Program-made: the position numbers and the translations under genes
The notes under the pieces: model-generated
What the model was told of the DNA's origin: nothing
Databases searched by the model: none
The model's input: only the letters and a program-made list of their open reading frames with translations
In this document: positions 21,274 through 32,422 of the stretch, piece after piece
Layout of the letters: each line of letters starts with the position of its first letter
How positions within the stretch are numbered: the stretch's first letter is position 1
Origin: Adiantum capillus-veneris
Taxonomy: Eukaryota; Streptophyta; Polypodiopsida; Polypodiales; Pteridaceae
NCBI GenBank assembly: GCA_014529385.2
Contig: CM043950.1
Span: forward strand, 71,524,435-71,588,434
Length of the DNA stretch: 64,000 nt
Direction of reading: 5' to 3'

Positions 21274-22748
21274 TTACATTTTGCCATCTATCCTCACAGG
21301 CACCAGGTCATCAACCTCTTCATTGTCTGAACATTCTGTAGCCACTTCCCACTCCATCTCATCATCGCTACATCCTTGTTCCGCCACAGTTTCATGAGTT
21401 TGAAGCACTCCAAAGTGTACTTGGATCGCACGTGTGGCTATCTTTGTGCTGTATAAAGGATACACATGTTACAAAAGACGTACACAAGGTCTGCGGCACA
21501 AGCAGGACTTAATCAATTTCTGCGCTTTGAGTGCACAAAGTCATAAGAAGACCAATTGCGCTCACAACTATCACTGGACGCCGCAATCGAAAGCACCCTA
21601 GTCACCACGTGTTGTAACTCAACTATGTCTCCTCCATATTCTTTCCACCATACTGGGCCTGAAATATTTTTTATGTTATTAAGAACCCAAGTATCTCCGA
21701 AAGTTCCTTCCCTATTGGCATAATCCACCCTCTGCTAGAATGCATCCATGCCATCGTCGCCTAGCAACAACTGTGAGCAGACGTTTCTAAAGTCTCTCAT
21801 CACCGCTTTTTTGGAGGCTTGTCCGTTCATCTGGAACTTTGGATCCAAGACAAATGCAGCACCATGAAATGGTGTGTGCATCTGAGCCCATCATTTTTCC
21901 ACAAGATGCACGATTTTGTGATCTCTCTCTTGCACTATAGTGGTTGTATTCTTTGGTTTGATGCAACGCCTCAGAAATGATCTAATAAACCTTACCAATG
22001 ATAAACTTATTTGTGTCAACAACCCTTAGTAGTTCCACATAGGTCTTACTAACCCCAACAAGTTTTTCAATGTTCTGCCAAAAGAGAGGAGATTGCACCA
22101 AGGACACACATTTTTGAGCTGCTTCGCGATGGCTTGGATACTTGCTGAGCCAAGCCTCCGAACGGTGATCTGCAACAGTTTCTGTAAGAGCCGCTCGCAC
22201 TTCAATGAGATTTTTCAAAACATAGTATGATGTAGCGAACCATGTGGCACAGAAGATTTGAAGTGCTTTTTTTGGAGACTTAGAGGGAAATAACGCATAA
22301 GTAAACTGATGTTCCCGTATAAACTTGACTATGTGATTGGCATCAATAAGAACCTATTTTATGAATGATAATCTGCCCATATCCTTTAAAGTAAATTCAG
22401 CGTGTGAGCTGCACATCCAATCCATGTAATTTCTGAGTACTTTTCCATAATGGCTAAACCCGCTCCTTTGTAGTTTGAAACATTATCTATAACAATAGCT
22501 GTCACATTCTTCAGTCCACCCAATCGAGCAATAGCTCGCTCATATACCTTTGTCAAGTAGAGAGATGTCCTCTTTTTCAATGAGGTATCAATGGCACTAG
22601 TCACATTGGGATTGGTGCTGAATAAATGTTCTTTGATACGAGTTGTGTTGTCGTGCCACTTATGCCCACAATGTTTGCATTCCAAAAACAAAACTGTTTT
22701 GACTTTCTCTTTTTCCTCCACATACGACCACTCTTTTCCTCGCACCAT
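21274..22748 (-). pseudogene. hAT-superfamily transposase, degraded
   Basis: Read on the minus strand. 22748-22386 starts near a BED-type zinc finger (LECKHCGHKWHDNTTRIKEH) and runs into VIVDNVSNYKGAGLAIMEKY and WIGCAAHTLNLL, the DUF659/RNase H-like core of plant hAT transposases. The gap between finger and core is much shorter than usual, so an internal deletion is likely. 22218-21982 gives AWLSKYPSHREAAQKCVSLV and LFWQNIEKLVGVSK. 21728-21513 holds the C-terminal dimerisation motif (VWWKEYGGDIVELQHVVTRV, then SCERNWSSYDFVHSKRRN). An acidic tail follows at 21465-21274. Many stops separate the pieces. Confidence 0.85.
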
Positions 22749-22914
22749 GCTTTATGACTTCAACGAAAATATATCCTACAATCAATAGATTTTTCACCAT
22801 AATAGCGCAATGAGAAAGATAAAAGGTTATAGATATGATTTGCTAAATTAAAATGATGAATGAATAGTGTTAAGATAATATTTTAGGGAAGATCAGCAAT
22901 GGATATATCATTTT
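22749..22914. other. Short AT-rich spacer
   Basis: Lies between the hAT transposase start and the hairpin array. It probably includes the hAT 5' end, but no terminal inverted repeat was identified. Confidence 0.3.
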
Positions 22915-23480
22915 TGGCTACTAGGTGGTAAAGAGCGTTTGCTCAAGACAACCTAGATGAGCGATGGATTCATCTCACATTCCACTATCTATGTCTCTTG
23001 GAGGTAGGAGCTACTGCTCAAACACAACCAATCGACCCTAAAATAACTGAGGTCTCTAATTTCTATATCAACATAGAGGTAAGAGCATGAGCTCGATAAC
23101 ATCCATGTGACTCCCAAGTACTATGCATTACTAATATTCACTAGGAGGTAAGAGCTTTCGCTCAATCACAACCGAGTGAATTCTATAGGTAATCCACCAT
23201 ATTCACTTAGAGGTAAGAGCATAATCTCGATAACAACCAAGTGAATCTTACTTCATACCTTAAACCTCACTTGGAAGTAAGAGAATCATCTCATAACAAC
23301 CAAGAGGCACTAAGTGGACCTATTCTATGCAACCAAGTGAATCCTACTTTATACCTTAAACCTCACTTGGAAGTAAGAGAACCATCCCATAACAACCAAG
23401 AGGCACTAAGTGGACCTATTCTATGTTTATATGGAGGTAAGAACAAATTTTGTTCATGAAAACCAAAAGACCCTACATGT
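22915..23480. repeat. Array of eight related hairpin units
   Basis: A unit of the form GGAGGTAAGAGC-4 nt-GCTC-about 5 nt-ACAACC recurs at about 22921, 23000, 23074, 23142, 23208, 23270, 23366 and 23432. Each can fold with an inner 4-bp stem (GAGC/GCTC, also GAGA/TCTC and GAAC/GTTC). Most also form an outer stem (CTAGGT/ACCTAG, TTGG/CCAA, TTCACT/AGTGAA, CTTGG/CCAAG). The stem bases change in pairs between units. Units 6 and 7 lie in an almost exact 96-bp tandem duplication (23235-23330 and 23331-23426). Function unknown. Confidence 0.7.
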
Positions 23481-23767
23481 ATGTGTATATGTTCCAAAAT
23501 ATATGAACTAACACTATTATTTGTGCACATATTATAGCTAGGATATATTTAACCATCAAATGTCTAGAGAACACCTAGATGTTCATAGACATCAGTGCAA
23601 CCAGGTATTGCAAGCTCAAAGATGAAGTGCAGATAGAAGTTCAGATAGTCAACCCAAGTGTTTATCCAGAAATCTACACAAGACAACAAAACATACAGTT
23701 CGTGCATATGCAATTAGGGTCAATGTACATGAACTACAGTGTTCAGATCTATAATTGAGAACCAAAA
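23481..23767 (+). other. Upstream part of the unfamiliar coding region
   Basis: No clear frame or motif. The sequence changes from the hairpin array to purine-biased, coding-like composition similar to what follows at 23768. The 5' edge of the interrupted element is not visible. Confidence 0.3.
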
Positions 23768-24442
23768 ATGAAAGATCCAGTAGATCAACCAATTGAAGCC
23801 AGTCTAATTGGAGAACCGAGCCAAAGACGGTACAAAGGTCAAGATGGAGCATTCTACAACTTGATGCTTAGCGTTTTAAAAGAAGATGCCAACAACTTGG
23901 CCAACATAGAAGCAAAAACTTCTCAACTAGATCTTGACATGACAGAACCAAATGAAATACCACCAGTCATGGCGTATTGCCCAGATTGTGGATGAAAAGG
24001 TGGACATTTTTCTGAAGACTGTCCAAGAAATCCCGACAACACGGACATATCAACCGCCAAGCAAGGTATAGAGAAAATTGGAAATGCGAATCTCGATGTA
24101 AGTGCATTTAACTCATCACTTTTAATGCAATTGGATGATTCTGCATTACCATTAGAAGCATCGACGATAAAAACACTGCAAGCACAAAATCAGCATAAAG
24201 ATGCATAGGCACCTGAAAAGCTTAAAATTGATTTTTTGAACACCAAATTCTTGCATGAACTTAGTAAAGGTGTCGAGATATCACCAAAGGGTGAAAAGAC
24301 TGTTAGGTTTGCAAATGATTCTGCATTCACTGCCACAAGTGTGCAATCATTCACGAGTCTAAGGGACACATCAGACAAAATGATGTTAGCTTTGTATGGT
24401 ACACATAATTCATATGCACACTATGTAGACCAAAAAGGGTAA
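23768..24442 (+). pseudogene. Old retroelement-like coding region, part 1: module repeats and zinc-knuckle-like motif
   Basis: The plus-strand reading is broken by stops at 23993 and 24208. EASLIGEPSQRRYKGQDGAF near the start resembles LIGDPWDRQYQGKDNAIYSL about 950 bp downstream. MAYCPDCG, a stop, then KGGHFSEDCPRNP gives C-x2-C-x5-H-x4-C, a slightly stretched CCHC knuckle. Later EKTVRFANDSAF recalls VRFNQSQTV in part 2. I do not recognise the whole protein. The knuckle and the downstream protease-like motif suggest a gag-like origin. Confidence 0.45.
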
Positions 24443-24463
24443 CTATACAAAAAGGATCAACCA

Positions 24464-25371
24464 ATGTTTGAATGGTCCACATACCATCTCATAGAAGTGC
24501 GTCCAGTGATAGATAAAAAAGGATGGTTCATTTCAGAGGAAATAATATATTATAGCCCATCCTCTCTAGAGCTGAAGGATATTACCCGAGTGAATCCAAA
24601 AATCTGTTCAGATCCAGTTTGTCCTCCATCGGAAATAAGCTTCGATGTTGTGACCAAACGAGCATATACTTCGACCAAAACAGTCGTAGATATAGACGAG
24701 AGTCTAGCATCTATGATACCTTGGGTCTTGAAACCACAGAAGCTCATCTCATAGGAGACCCATGGGATAGACAATATCAGGGCAAAGATAATGCTATCTA
24801 CAGCTTGACTTGGGAAAGAATTTGTCATGTTTCACAGAGATACATAGGAAACTATGCAGAAGGTTTACAGATGCCAAACATCAACAGTGCTACCCAAAGT
24901 GTACCTTCACAATCCCAAAAGGTGAGATTCAACCAGAGCCAAACAGTTTTGAGCTCTCACAATGAAGCAGGATATAGTGATCACTCTAGGAAGGGGGGAA
25001 CTGCAAATTCATCAAGCTCATCGCTAGTACCAGAAAATGCTACACCAGTTAGAATCCCAAGAACTTCTAGCCAGTAGACCCCTTCAAAGAAAAAACCATT
25101 GGAAGACCATATGGTTGTTGGAAGTTTTCCATTGACACAGAAACCATCAAAATCTGTAAAAAAATTCTTCTATGAAGACCATCAGGGAAAAAAGTTTCAG
25201 TTGATCTCCATGAGTCAAAGTCAAAATCCAAAAAATCCCATAGTGTTCAAACAGTTGCATGAGACCAAGCTCGCATATGCATATCGAGATGCAAATGGCA
25301 ATGATTCTCAACAGGTTCATGACCTTGTACAAGCCCTATGGATGCTAAACCTGAAGTCAAGGACTATCTGA
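24464..25371 (+). pseudogene. Old retroelement-like coding region, part 2
   Basis: Three overlapping frames (24464-24754, 24619-25077, 25099-25371) appear to be one decayed reading. Recognisable repeats are LIGDPWDRQYQGKDNAIYSL and short modules of the type aromatic-x-D-x-x-G-x-x-aromatic (FYEDHQGKKFQLI, YAYRDANGND). Similar modules fill the N-terminus of ORF1 of the giant element (YSDYRGHKCICI). That links the two families, but no known domain is identified. Confidence 0.4.
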
Positions 25372-25403
25372 AGATGATGCAAAGCCTCAAGCTGCCAGAA
25401 TAG

Positions 25404-26188
25404 GTGACAAAAAACTCAAAATCAATGAGAGATAAAGTCCAAAAGGATACACAAAGGTCACCACCAAAATCTCCTCTGAAGAAACAGTTTTTGCCAGACA
25501 GTACAATGGACCTTTTAAGGTCAAAGGTTAATCAAATGCAGGAGGACAATGCTCAAAAATTGCAAAAAAGTGTAGTATCACAGTCATACAAGTTGACATC
25601 AATGGAGGCAGGTGATCAAGACAAATCCAATGTAGAAAAAGTTCAACCCACAGACACCGCCACCACAAAAGTAGTCAATAAAGAAAGAAATCCTTAGACG
25701 ATCAAGTGCAACATTGTTGGTGAGAATGAAGAAAAGCTGTCAAAAGAAGTAAAGCTAGATTTTCAGCTAGATAAAAACCTCATGTCTTTTCACACTTGGA
25801 AAAGATGTGGCCAACCATAGCTGGAAGATGCTCCTGAATTTGTGAGCATATCAACAAACAAACGAGCAAAATGCTGGAGAATCATTTCTACCACCATTGA
25901 AGTAAGTTCACAGATCATCACAACTCAATTCCACGTGATCACAGCAAAGCATATGATAGATGACATCATAATGGAAATGCCAATGGCCAAAAGATGTCAA
26001 GGATTCATAATCTAAATGGGATTCAGTCTAATGAGACAACAAAGAATGAAGACCAAGACTGGTCACCCGTGGACGACAGCACAAAGTCCTCAAGCACACT
26101 TAAAATGGATACCGATGCCAAAACAAAGCTTATTGAAGATGATTCATCTCCATCAAACAGAACTTTAGAAGAGCTTAAAGCAAATTAG
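25404..26188 (+). pseudogene. Old retroelement-like coding region, part 3: charged, low-complexity linker
   Basis: Lys/Ser/Asp-rich text (25404-25697 and 25994-26188) with a more ordered segment in another frame at about 25720-25985 (LDFQLDKNLMSFHTWKRCGQ, FVSISTNKRAKCWRII). No family is recognised. Its place between a zinc-knuckle-like motif and a protease-like motif fits a gag-pol linker. Confidence 0.35.
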
Positions 26189-26399
26189 GTAATAGCAAGT
26201 TCAGATCAAATAGAACAAATAGCAACCACGAAATCTATTGAGCAGAGAATGCCACCAAAGCCATAAGTTAAGAAGAACGAGGTTGCAATCAACCAAGAAG
26301 CAATAGGAAGTCCAAAGATCAATCACTCATTTCCAGTTGAATCGGCTGATGAAAGTCAGATTGGAAAACAGGGTCTCAAGCCACTCTCCATAGAGACAC

Positions 26400-26780
26400 A
26401 ATCAGATCAAGATAAGACAATGAAAAAAGCAAAAGAAATACAAAGATCTTCAATAGAGCCAACAATGAGAATATCTATAGTTCTAAAGAGTACAAAAGTA
26501 GCAAGTGTGAGATAAAATGCTCTACTGGATAAAGAAGCAAAATACAATATGGTTACAGAGAACATCCAAAGGATCCTCCAAATCACTCCATGCAAACATG
26601 ATAGCAAAACAATGTGAGGTTTTCATACAAGTAAAAAAGAAATGGTTGCTACCCTTAGCATCCAAAATCAGGAAGAGCAGGTGAAGTTTCAGGTGAAGCC
26701 TTCAAAGTAAATGCTTGCAGATGTCATCCTTGGACATCAGTGGGGTTAGACCAACACAAGTCCTACAAAAAAGATAAAAT
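26400..26780 (+). pseudogene. Retropepsin-like remnant in the interrupted element
   Basis: SIEPTMRISIVLKSTKVASV, a stop, then NALLDKEAKYNMVTENIQRI. Further on comes ADVILGHQWG. This parallels ALLDSGAQANMISYKLYK and the L-L-G-Q-P-W motif of the second protease-like domain of G1/G2, but the catalytic D-S-G has become D-K-E here. It is a degenerate relative of that domain. Confidence 0.45.
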
Positions 26781-27634
26781 GCTAATACTCTCTTCTCGAA
26801 GAGGTAGCCAGCAACAATTAAAGGTACCGTTAATGCTAGATTTAGAGTTACAGGAGTCACTAGAATCAAAGACAAATTGTGCAGACAAAGGTAAAGCTAA
26901 AGTGAAACTTCCATCGATTAGCAAAGAAGGTGTAAAAGAATATGCCCCTACATCAAAGAACCCTCATGGATCAGCTTCTTCAAGCAAGTTAGGCTTTCAA
27001 AAATTCAAGTCAATTGCTGACCCAACTGAAACCTCAATGGAGACACCCAGAAAAGCAAAGGTATTTCAACCAAAGTACTCAAGAAAGCAAAAGAAGTTCA
27101 AGAAAGTGTTTGTTCCGAGAAGTTTAGTTAAAGTCAATGATCCAGCTTGGATTAAGGATAGGAAATCAACACATGAAGACAAACACATGGGAAGGATAAC
27201 ATCATAATGGAGCTTAAAATAACATTAGTACTATGGAGGTAACAGACAGATATGGGTGCCAAAACCGCAGGTTACGGCATATGAAGTAACATCAAGTCCT
27301 TCCCAAGAACGAAGGGCCACAAGGTATCAACTTCAACAATATCCTAGGATACCTAAGAAGTAGGTATACAACAAAACACAATCGAAAGATGCTAAAGTCA
27401 ACCACAACTCTCTCAAGAGGATATAGAACAAAGACATACCTCAAAGTATCTTCCTCTCAGACAAGGATTCTACACAGGTTATACAAAGATTTGGCTACCA
27501 ATCAACCGCAAGCCAACTGCAACTACACCAGACCTGCATGAAGATCTAAAAAACTCAACAAGACCTAGAGCAAGGCAAAGTCAAAAAAGGCGTTATGAAT
27601 GTCATCAAGAGATTTGGATTCCTAAGTCTTCCAA
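26740..27634 (+). pseudogene. Basic region with W-[IV]-P-K motifs, cut by the giant element
   Basis: A 155-codon frame (26740-27207) rich in Lys/Ser ends KVFVPRSLVKVNDPAWIKDR. Further on RQIWVPKPQ (27246) and HQEIWIPKSS (27605) carry the same W-[IV]-P-K motif that follows the second protease-like domain in G1 and G2. The reading stops abruptly at 27634, where G1 inserted. It seems to resume at 52236 with KQVWQKKPSM. Function unknown. Confidence 0.5.
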
Positions 27635-27639
27635 TGCTC
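27635..27639. other. Left target-site duplication of G1 (TGCTC)
   Basis: TGCTC directly before the 5' LTR is repeated exactly after the 3' LTR at 52231-52235. The 5-bp length is typical of LTR retrotransposon integration. It shows that 27640-52230 entered as one unit. Confidence 0.85.
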
Positions 27640-28574
27640 TATTAGCGGGTGGATGCACCCAACGGAGAATGATTTCCCGGCCGGATACTAATTTCTTTTG
27701 TAATTATTCCTTAATTGAGAAGAAACCGTCATTTCACCTTTGTAAATAGTGGGGCTTGCAGAAGCTTCCAAATTGTATCCCATTTTTGACATTTAGACTG
27801 AGTAAATGGTTAAAATGGAACATTAGGGTTTGAGATTGAAGGTATTTATACCACTTTTGACCTTAATGAAAAAAAACCTTTTGTCATTTTTATAAGTTTT
27901 TGTCTGTGTGAGTTGAGTGTACTCTGTGTAGGAGAGAGAGTGAGAGTTTTATCTTGACGCTACGCGCACACTGGTGGTCGGAATCGAGTGTGGAGAAGTG
28001 TAACGTGTTGCCCCCGAAGAGAGCTACATGCCAACACCTACATTGCAGGTGTACGGCCCGACTTTGTGAGCTTGACCCACGAGCTACATCTGGTGATTCG
28101 ATGAGCATATGTTATCTCGTTTTGCATTTGAGCATATCCACGCATTCGCAATGAGTAGAGCTACACATTACGCACTTTATTTTGGAAAAACGTCGACTTA
28201 TAAATTTCGACCAGACATCCTACGTGATTTTGCACCGAGTGTTTAGGGTTGGAGTTTTGGTTCTTGGACCTTAGGGAGAGCGACCTATTGGTGTTAATAG
28301 GATTTCCCTCAAGTTTCGTAGCGTTTCGAGAATGTTTGATGGGTATTTGGCTCCTGAAAGCGTTGTAGGAAATCTCCTTTTGTGTACTCTTGAAGGATGT
28401 AGCTTAGACATTGGGTAGAGACCTATGTAAGAAGTAGTCAATAGTCGGTCGAGCGTAGGTTGACACCATATGCTTGCTTCCACACGACTGCGGGTCAAGA
28501 TTTGTCCTTAGCTGACAAATCTTGTCAGGTGAGTTCTCGTTGTGCTGACGTCCATCGCGGCGTATCCGCCAACA
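27640..28574 (+). repeat. G1 5' LTR
   Basis: It matches 51342-52230 along its length. It starts TATTAGCGGG where the 3' LTR has TGTTAGCGG (the TG end is mutated) and ends CCGCCAACA. It carries about 45 bp near its right end (28490-28540) that the 3' LTR lacks, including a small inverted repeat ATTTGTC/GACAAAT. A half-site of the element's palindrome (ACATCCTACGTGA) lies at 28215. Confidence 0.9.
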
Positions 28575-28575
28575 T

Positions 28576-28593
28576 TGGCATCGTTGCCGGGGA
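28576..28593 (+). other. G1 primer binding site, tRNA-Asp type
   Basis: TGGCATCGTTGCCGGGGA begins two bases after the LTR. It differs from the complement of plant tRNA-Asp 3' end (TGGCGCCGTTGCCGGGGA) at one or two positions. Athila elements use this primer. Confidence 0.85.
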
Positions 28594-30433
28594 CGAAAAC
28601 CCTAGGTAGGTGACCGAGACTAGCCCTTGAGGATAGGGATTCTCTGGCTTGCCAGAGTCCTGTTTTACATTTAGATAGGATAAGAGGGTGGGGAACTCTC
28701 TATGTCTTAGGAGGAATCTAGGGAGCGTGTGTCTGGCCTAGATCCTTCGACTTAGGTAGACTTAGGTAGTTTTAGGTATTAGTTATGTTATGGTGTAGAG
28801 AGTAGGAGTTGGAGTGGTAGAGGCGGTGAAAGGATAGCTTGCGAGTCCGGAGAGGCCAGGAAGCAACCGAGACACCAAAATCATCATCTCACATGATGAG
28901 GAGGAGTAGGGTAAGTAGGACATCATGATTTATGATCTGGAGCACTTCATGCATGTTATATTTGTTGTTAGGCTCATCAAAGAGTTGTAAAAGACGAAAA
29001 AGAGTGTTTAGAAGCTGAATTGAAGTTCAAAAGTTTTTGTGAGTATTTCTAAGAGAGCTGTAGAGCATAGGGAGTACTTCTGTCAGAAAAAATTTAAATT
29101 TTAAGACAGTAAACATCCTACGCGTAGGATGTCTACAGGGTGTTCTGGTGAGAATTTTGAAAATCTGAGTTGACCAGTGTGTTTAGAAGGTATCAATTAC
29201 CCTATTTTCACCTGGAAAGTGGAAGTTTGACCATATCTTGACAGGATAAGGTCAAAAGAAAGGAAATTTCCAGACATCCTACCCAATTTGTGCCAAGGCG
29301 TTATTTTAAGACCAAAACCATAGGATGGCTTCATGAGTATGATCTACATGAATTATTGAGTGCATGAGAAAGGTTTCATCTCAATTGGGAGAGAAAATTG
29401 GGTTTTAAGCAGACTTTAGCATTTTTGACTGAAAAAAGGCTAGTATAGCTAAAATTGGGGTCTTTTGAAACCCAAACTAAAATCTAAGCATAGCATTGGG
29501 TTGCAGATATCAAGGGGAAGCTGTGGCTCAAGTTTGAGGTCAAATAGATCACTTAGACATCCTACGCGTAGGATGTGTTCACAGTGATTTAGCACTCCAA
29601 ATCCAATTGTGAGCATACTAGAGTGATCAGCACCTTAATAAGAGTTTGTGGTTTGAATTTGAAGCAATTAGACATGCTACACGTAGGATGTCTACTACAT
29701 GATATTGAAGTCAAAATCTGACTGTAGGCATAGCAGGGTGTTGTATAGACTGAGGCAAGTCTCCTAGTAAATTTTGGTCCAAATTGGAGTTGATTTGACT
29801 AGACATACCAAAATCAGGCTTCTAAAATAGATTTCCGATCAATTGACCAGCTTATAAGTGTCCAAATCAAAAAGTGAGAGCAGATGTGGACTCAGCACAT
29901 GAAGGGGAATCTATAGTGTAAATTTTAGCCAAAACAGAGCAGGTAGACATTCTACGCGTAGGATGTCTACAGGGGCTTATTGAAGTCAAAATCTGATTGT
30001 GGACATAGAGTGATATTCCAATTGACTTAAAAGTTCCAGAACTTCTTTCAGAAATGAAATTGGACCTTGTTTGACCTTTTGACGGAGCAAAGACTGAATT
30101 GAGACTTTCCCTCTAAACTGACAAACATTTGAGTAAAGTACAATTCCAGATTAGCAGACCTAATCAAGAACATCTGAAGTGTATAAATTATAGTAGTGGT
30201 TGAGGTTAACCCTCCAGTTATACCAATCATTACTAAGACCACCTCTAGCGGTTAAATGCAAGTTTGATTCAATTGCCGAAATTAAATGCTTGTGTACAGG
30301 TATATTCAACGGCAAGACAAGAAGTTGTGCGAAAACTGATCCCTTGCTAGGTGAGTGGTTGGATTTGTGATAAATTGCATTGCTAAGTTTGATGAATTTA
30401 AGATCATGAAGACACATTCCTAGAGACCAAAAA
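28594..30433 (+). other. G1 5' leader with palindromes
   Basis: 1.84 kb without a convincing ORF. It holds four copies of a ~20-bp palindrome and one half-site, with related sequence around some copies (the bases after 29692 and after 29967 share a common GAAGTCAAAATCTGA text). It may carry packaging or translation signals; that is inference from position. Confidence 0.6.
29113..29966 (+). repeat. Leader array of CGCG-centred palindromes
   Basis: ACATCCTACGCGTAGGATGT is perfect at 29113-29132 and 29557-29576. One- to two-base variants lie at 29672-29691 and 29947-29966, and a half-site at 29274. Spacings of 283 (29274 to 29557), 275 (29672 to 29947) and 559 (29113 to 29672) suggest a degenerate ~280-bp unit. 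The same palindrome recurs before ORF3. Confidence 0.75.
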
Positions 30434-31434
30434 GTGGCAGGTGATCAGGGTAGCTTAGTGTCCTTTGAGGAGAGTGTAAATCAGGCAAGGCTAGATCCAT
30501 TAGCACCGATCATTGAGGAGGGTAGTGATACTATCACTTTATCAGATAAGTCCTTCTTCATGATGGGTAGTCAACAGCCAAGAGGTTTCTCCGGTGAAGG
30601 ACTAATGCTAGGAGGAAGTACCTGCCAAAACCCTTTGAACGATGCCAAGTTCACTATAATCTTCTTAGAAGGAACAAACTCTAGGGGAGCCCTAGTTTAT
30701 TCTGATTATCGAGGACACAAGTGTATTTGTATAGAAGAAAGACCTTCTCAGAGACTGGAGATAATTCGAGTCTATGATGATCGAGATAGATTCCGAGACA
30801 AAAAGGGGAACCACTATCTGATAGTTAGTAACTCTGAGGATTACAACAGATATGGAGATAATGTGGCAAAAGGAAAAATGGTCTCAGAGGCTCAAGAGCC
30901 GCCTCCAAAAATTGATCGACCTGGAGCTCTTTTTATGTATGATAAAAAAACAACCAGGGTCTCTACCTATAATGAGAAGGTGTGAATTTACAAGCATGCG
31001 AACGAGGGAGTAGTCTCTTATTTTCGATGCAAAGAACCCTACCCAAATGAATTAAGCAAAGACAAGGTTCTTTAATTATTCTCTTATGAAATTGCTATGG
31101 GGAAGGATATCATTTTTGTCGATAGGTACAGGCGAGAATACAAACGTATTCTCCCAGAGGAGGTAGAAAAGGCAACAGTTCTAGAAACATCAACATATGC
31201 CCCCAAAGAAGTACCAAGGTCCACCTATACCCCTAGCAAGTCGACAAATCCATTTTCAAAAGAGTACGACGCAACATCACATTCTAACCGACAACAGATG
31301 TTCAACTACCAGAACCAACAAGCAACCCAACCATCATTGCAGGCATGGCTTCAACAAAGTGCGACATTAGAACAAGACCAAAACAAAGATTATTATCCAG
31401 CTGCACAAGGGCTAAGAGATTTATAAGAACCACC
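30434..31434 (+). pseudogene. G1 ORF1 N-terminal region: repeated small modules
   Basis: The open frame begins at GTG 30434 (MAGDQG if read as a start; an original ATG may have mutated). Two stretches (30434-30985 and 31097-31426) are separated by stops. Several short modules with an aromatic-x-D-x-x-G/R-x-x-Y/C-x-x-I flavour occur: LVYSDYRGHKCICIEER, YDDRDRFRDKKGNHYLIV and IIFVDRYRREYKRIL. The end (after 31250) is Gln/Pro-rich and unstructured. No known family is recognised. The region lies upstream of the gag core and may be an N-terminal gag extension. Confidence 0.6.
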
Positions 31435-32422
31435 ACTCTATTCACAGTATCAAGGCGAGAGTAAGCCAAAAACTCAAGAGTCGGCACAGCCTGGAAGACA
31501 ACCCATAGAAAGATTTCGAAGAGATGAACCACCTCTTGCAAGAACCATCAGAAATTATGGCTTAGGGGCATGTCTGGGAGAGGAACCCTCCCACTACCGA
31601 AGGCCAGAGGAGGTATATCGAGTAGGACGAGGAGAACCAATGATGAGATTTGTAGACCATCGTAGAATTAGACCTTCTCAGGTGCAAAAATGGGTAAACA
31701 AGAAATACACGGGAAACAGAGATCCTAGGGATCATGTGGCAGCCTTTGTGCATGTAATTAGAGTTGAAGAAGTGTTGGACTTCCCTACCCAATTTGCAGG
31801 GATTGGACTTACCCTAGAAGAGGATGTCCTGCTACTTGGTTTGACTCTGTGGAGCATAGAGACTTTGAGTCTATGGAGGAGGTGTTTGATGAGTTTATTC
31901 TCACAAAGGGGGATAGCTCATAATACAGTCTCACAAATCCATAAATTCAAACAGAAAAAAGGAGAATCTGTGCGAAAGGCAGCCCTACGACTAAAAGGAT
32001 ATGTGAAGTTTTGCCCTTTGGAAGATCTGCCAACTCAGTCCAGACTTATGCTTATATTTATTCAAGAAATAAGGAACGCAGATCTCCAGAAGGACTTACA
32101 TATGAAGAGGAGCACGACGTTAAATGAGTTAACTAAGGAGGCTCTTTACCTTGTAGACAATTTTTCGGTCTACAAGGAGGGTGAATTCAAGGATCTTGAT
32201 GACGATTCATCCTCACAACAAAGTGGAAGCAAGTCCGCTAAGACAGCATCGAAAGGAGAAGTAGCTATAAGACAGGAGCAGCTTGTAGAGGAAGTGCTAA
32301 AAAAATTTAATTTGTATGCCAAGCCTCAGGCTAAACAACCTAAGTGGTGTGCTATTGAACAAAAATGGACAAACCATGTGACGGAGGAATGTTATTATAG
32401 CAAGGGATATATGAGAGAGTGA
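31435..32422 (+). pseudogene. G1 ORF1 gag core
   Basis: Text from ~31640 follows the retrotransposon gag layout: DHVAAFVHVIRVEEVLD, LTLWSIETLSLWRRCLMSLF, then SQIHKFKQKKGESVRKAALR, LRLKGYVKFCPLEDLPTQSR and LQKDLHMKRSTTLNELTKEA. These correspond to the helical gag domain with the Q-x-x-x-E-S/T region. The frame stays open for 260 codons and ends at 32420. Gag would form the particle core. Confidence 0.7.

Noticed and set aside
29113-29966. Regular palindromes as a CRISPR array
   Set aside because: Spacing of ~280 bp, eukaryotic retroelement context and no cas genes; spacers are not unique short segments.
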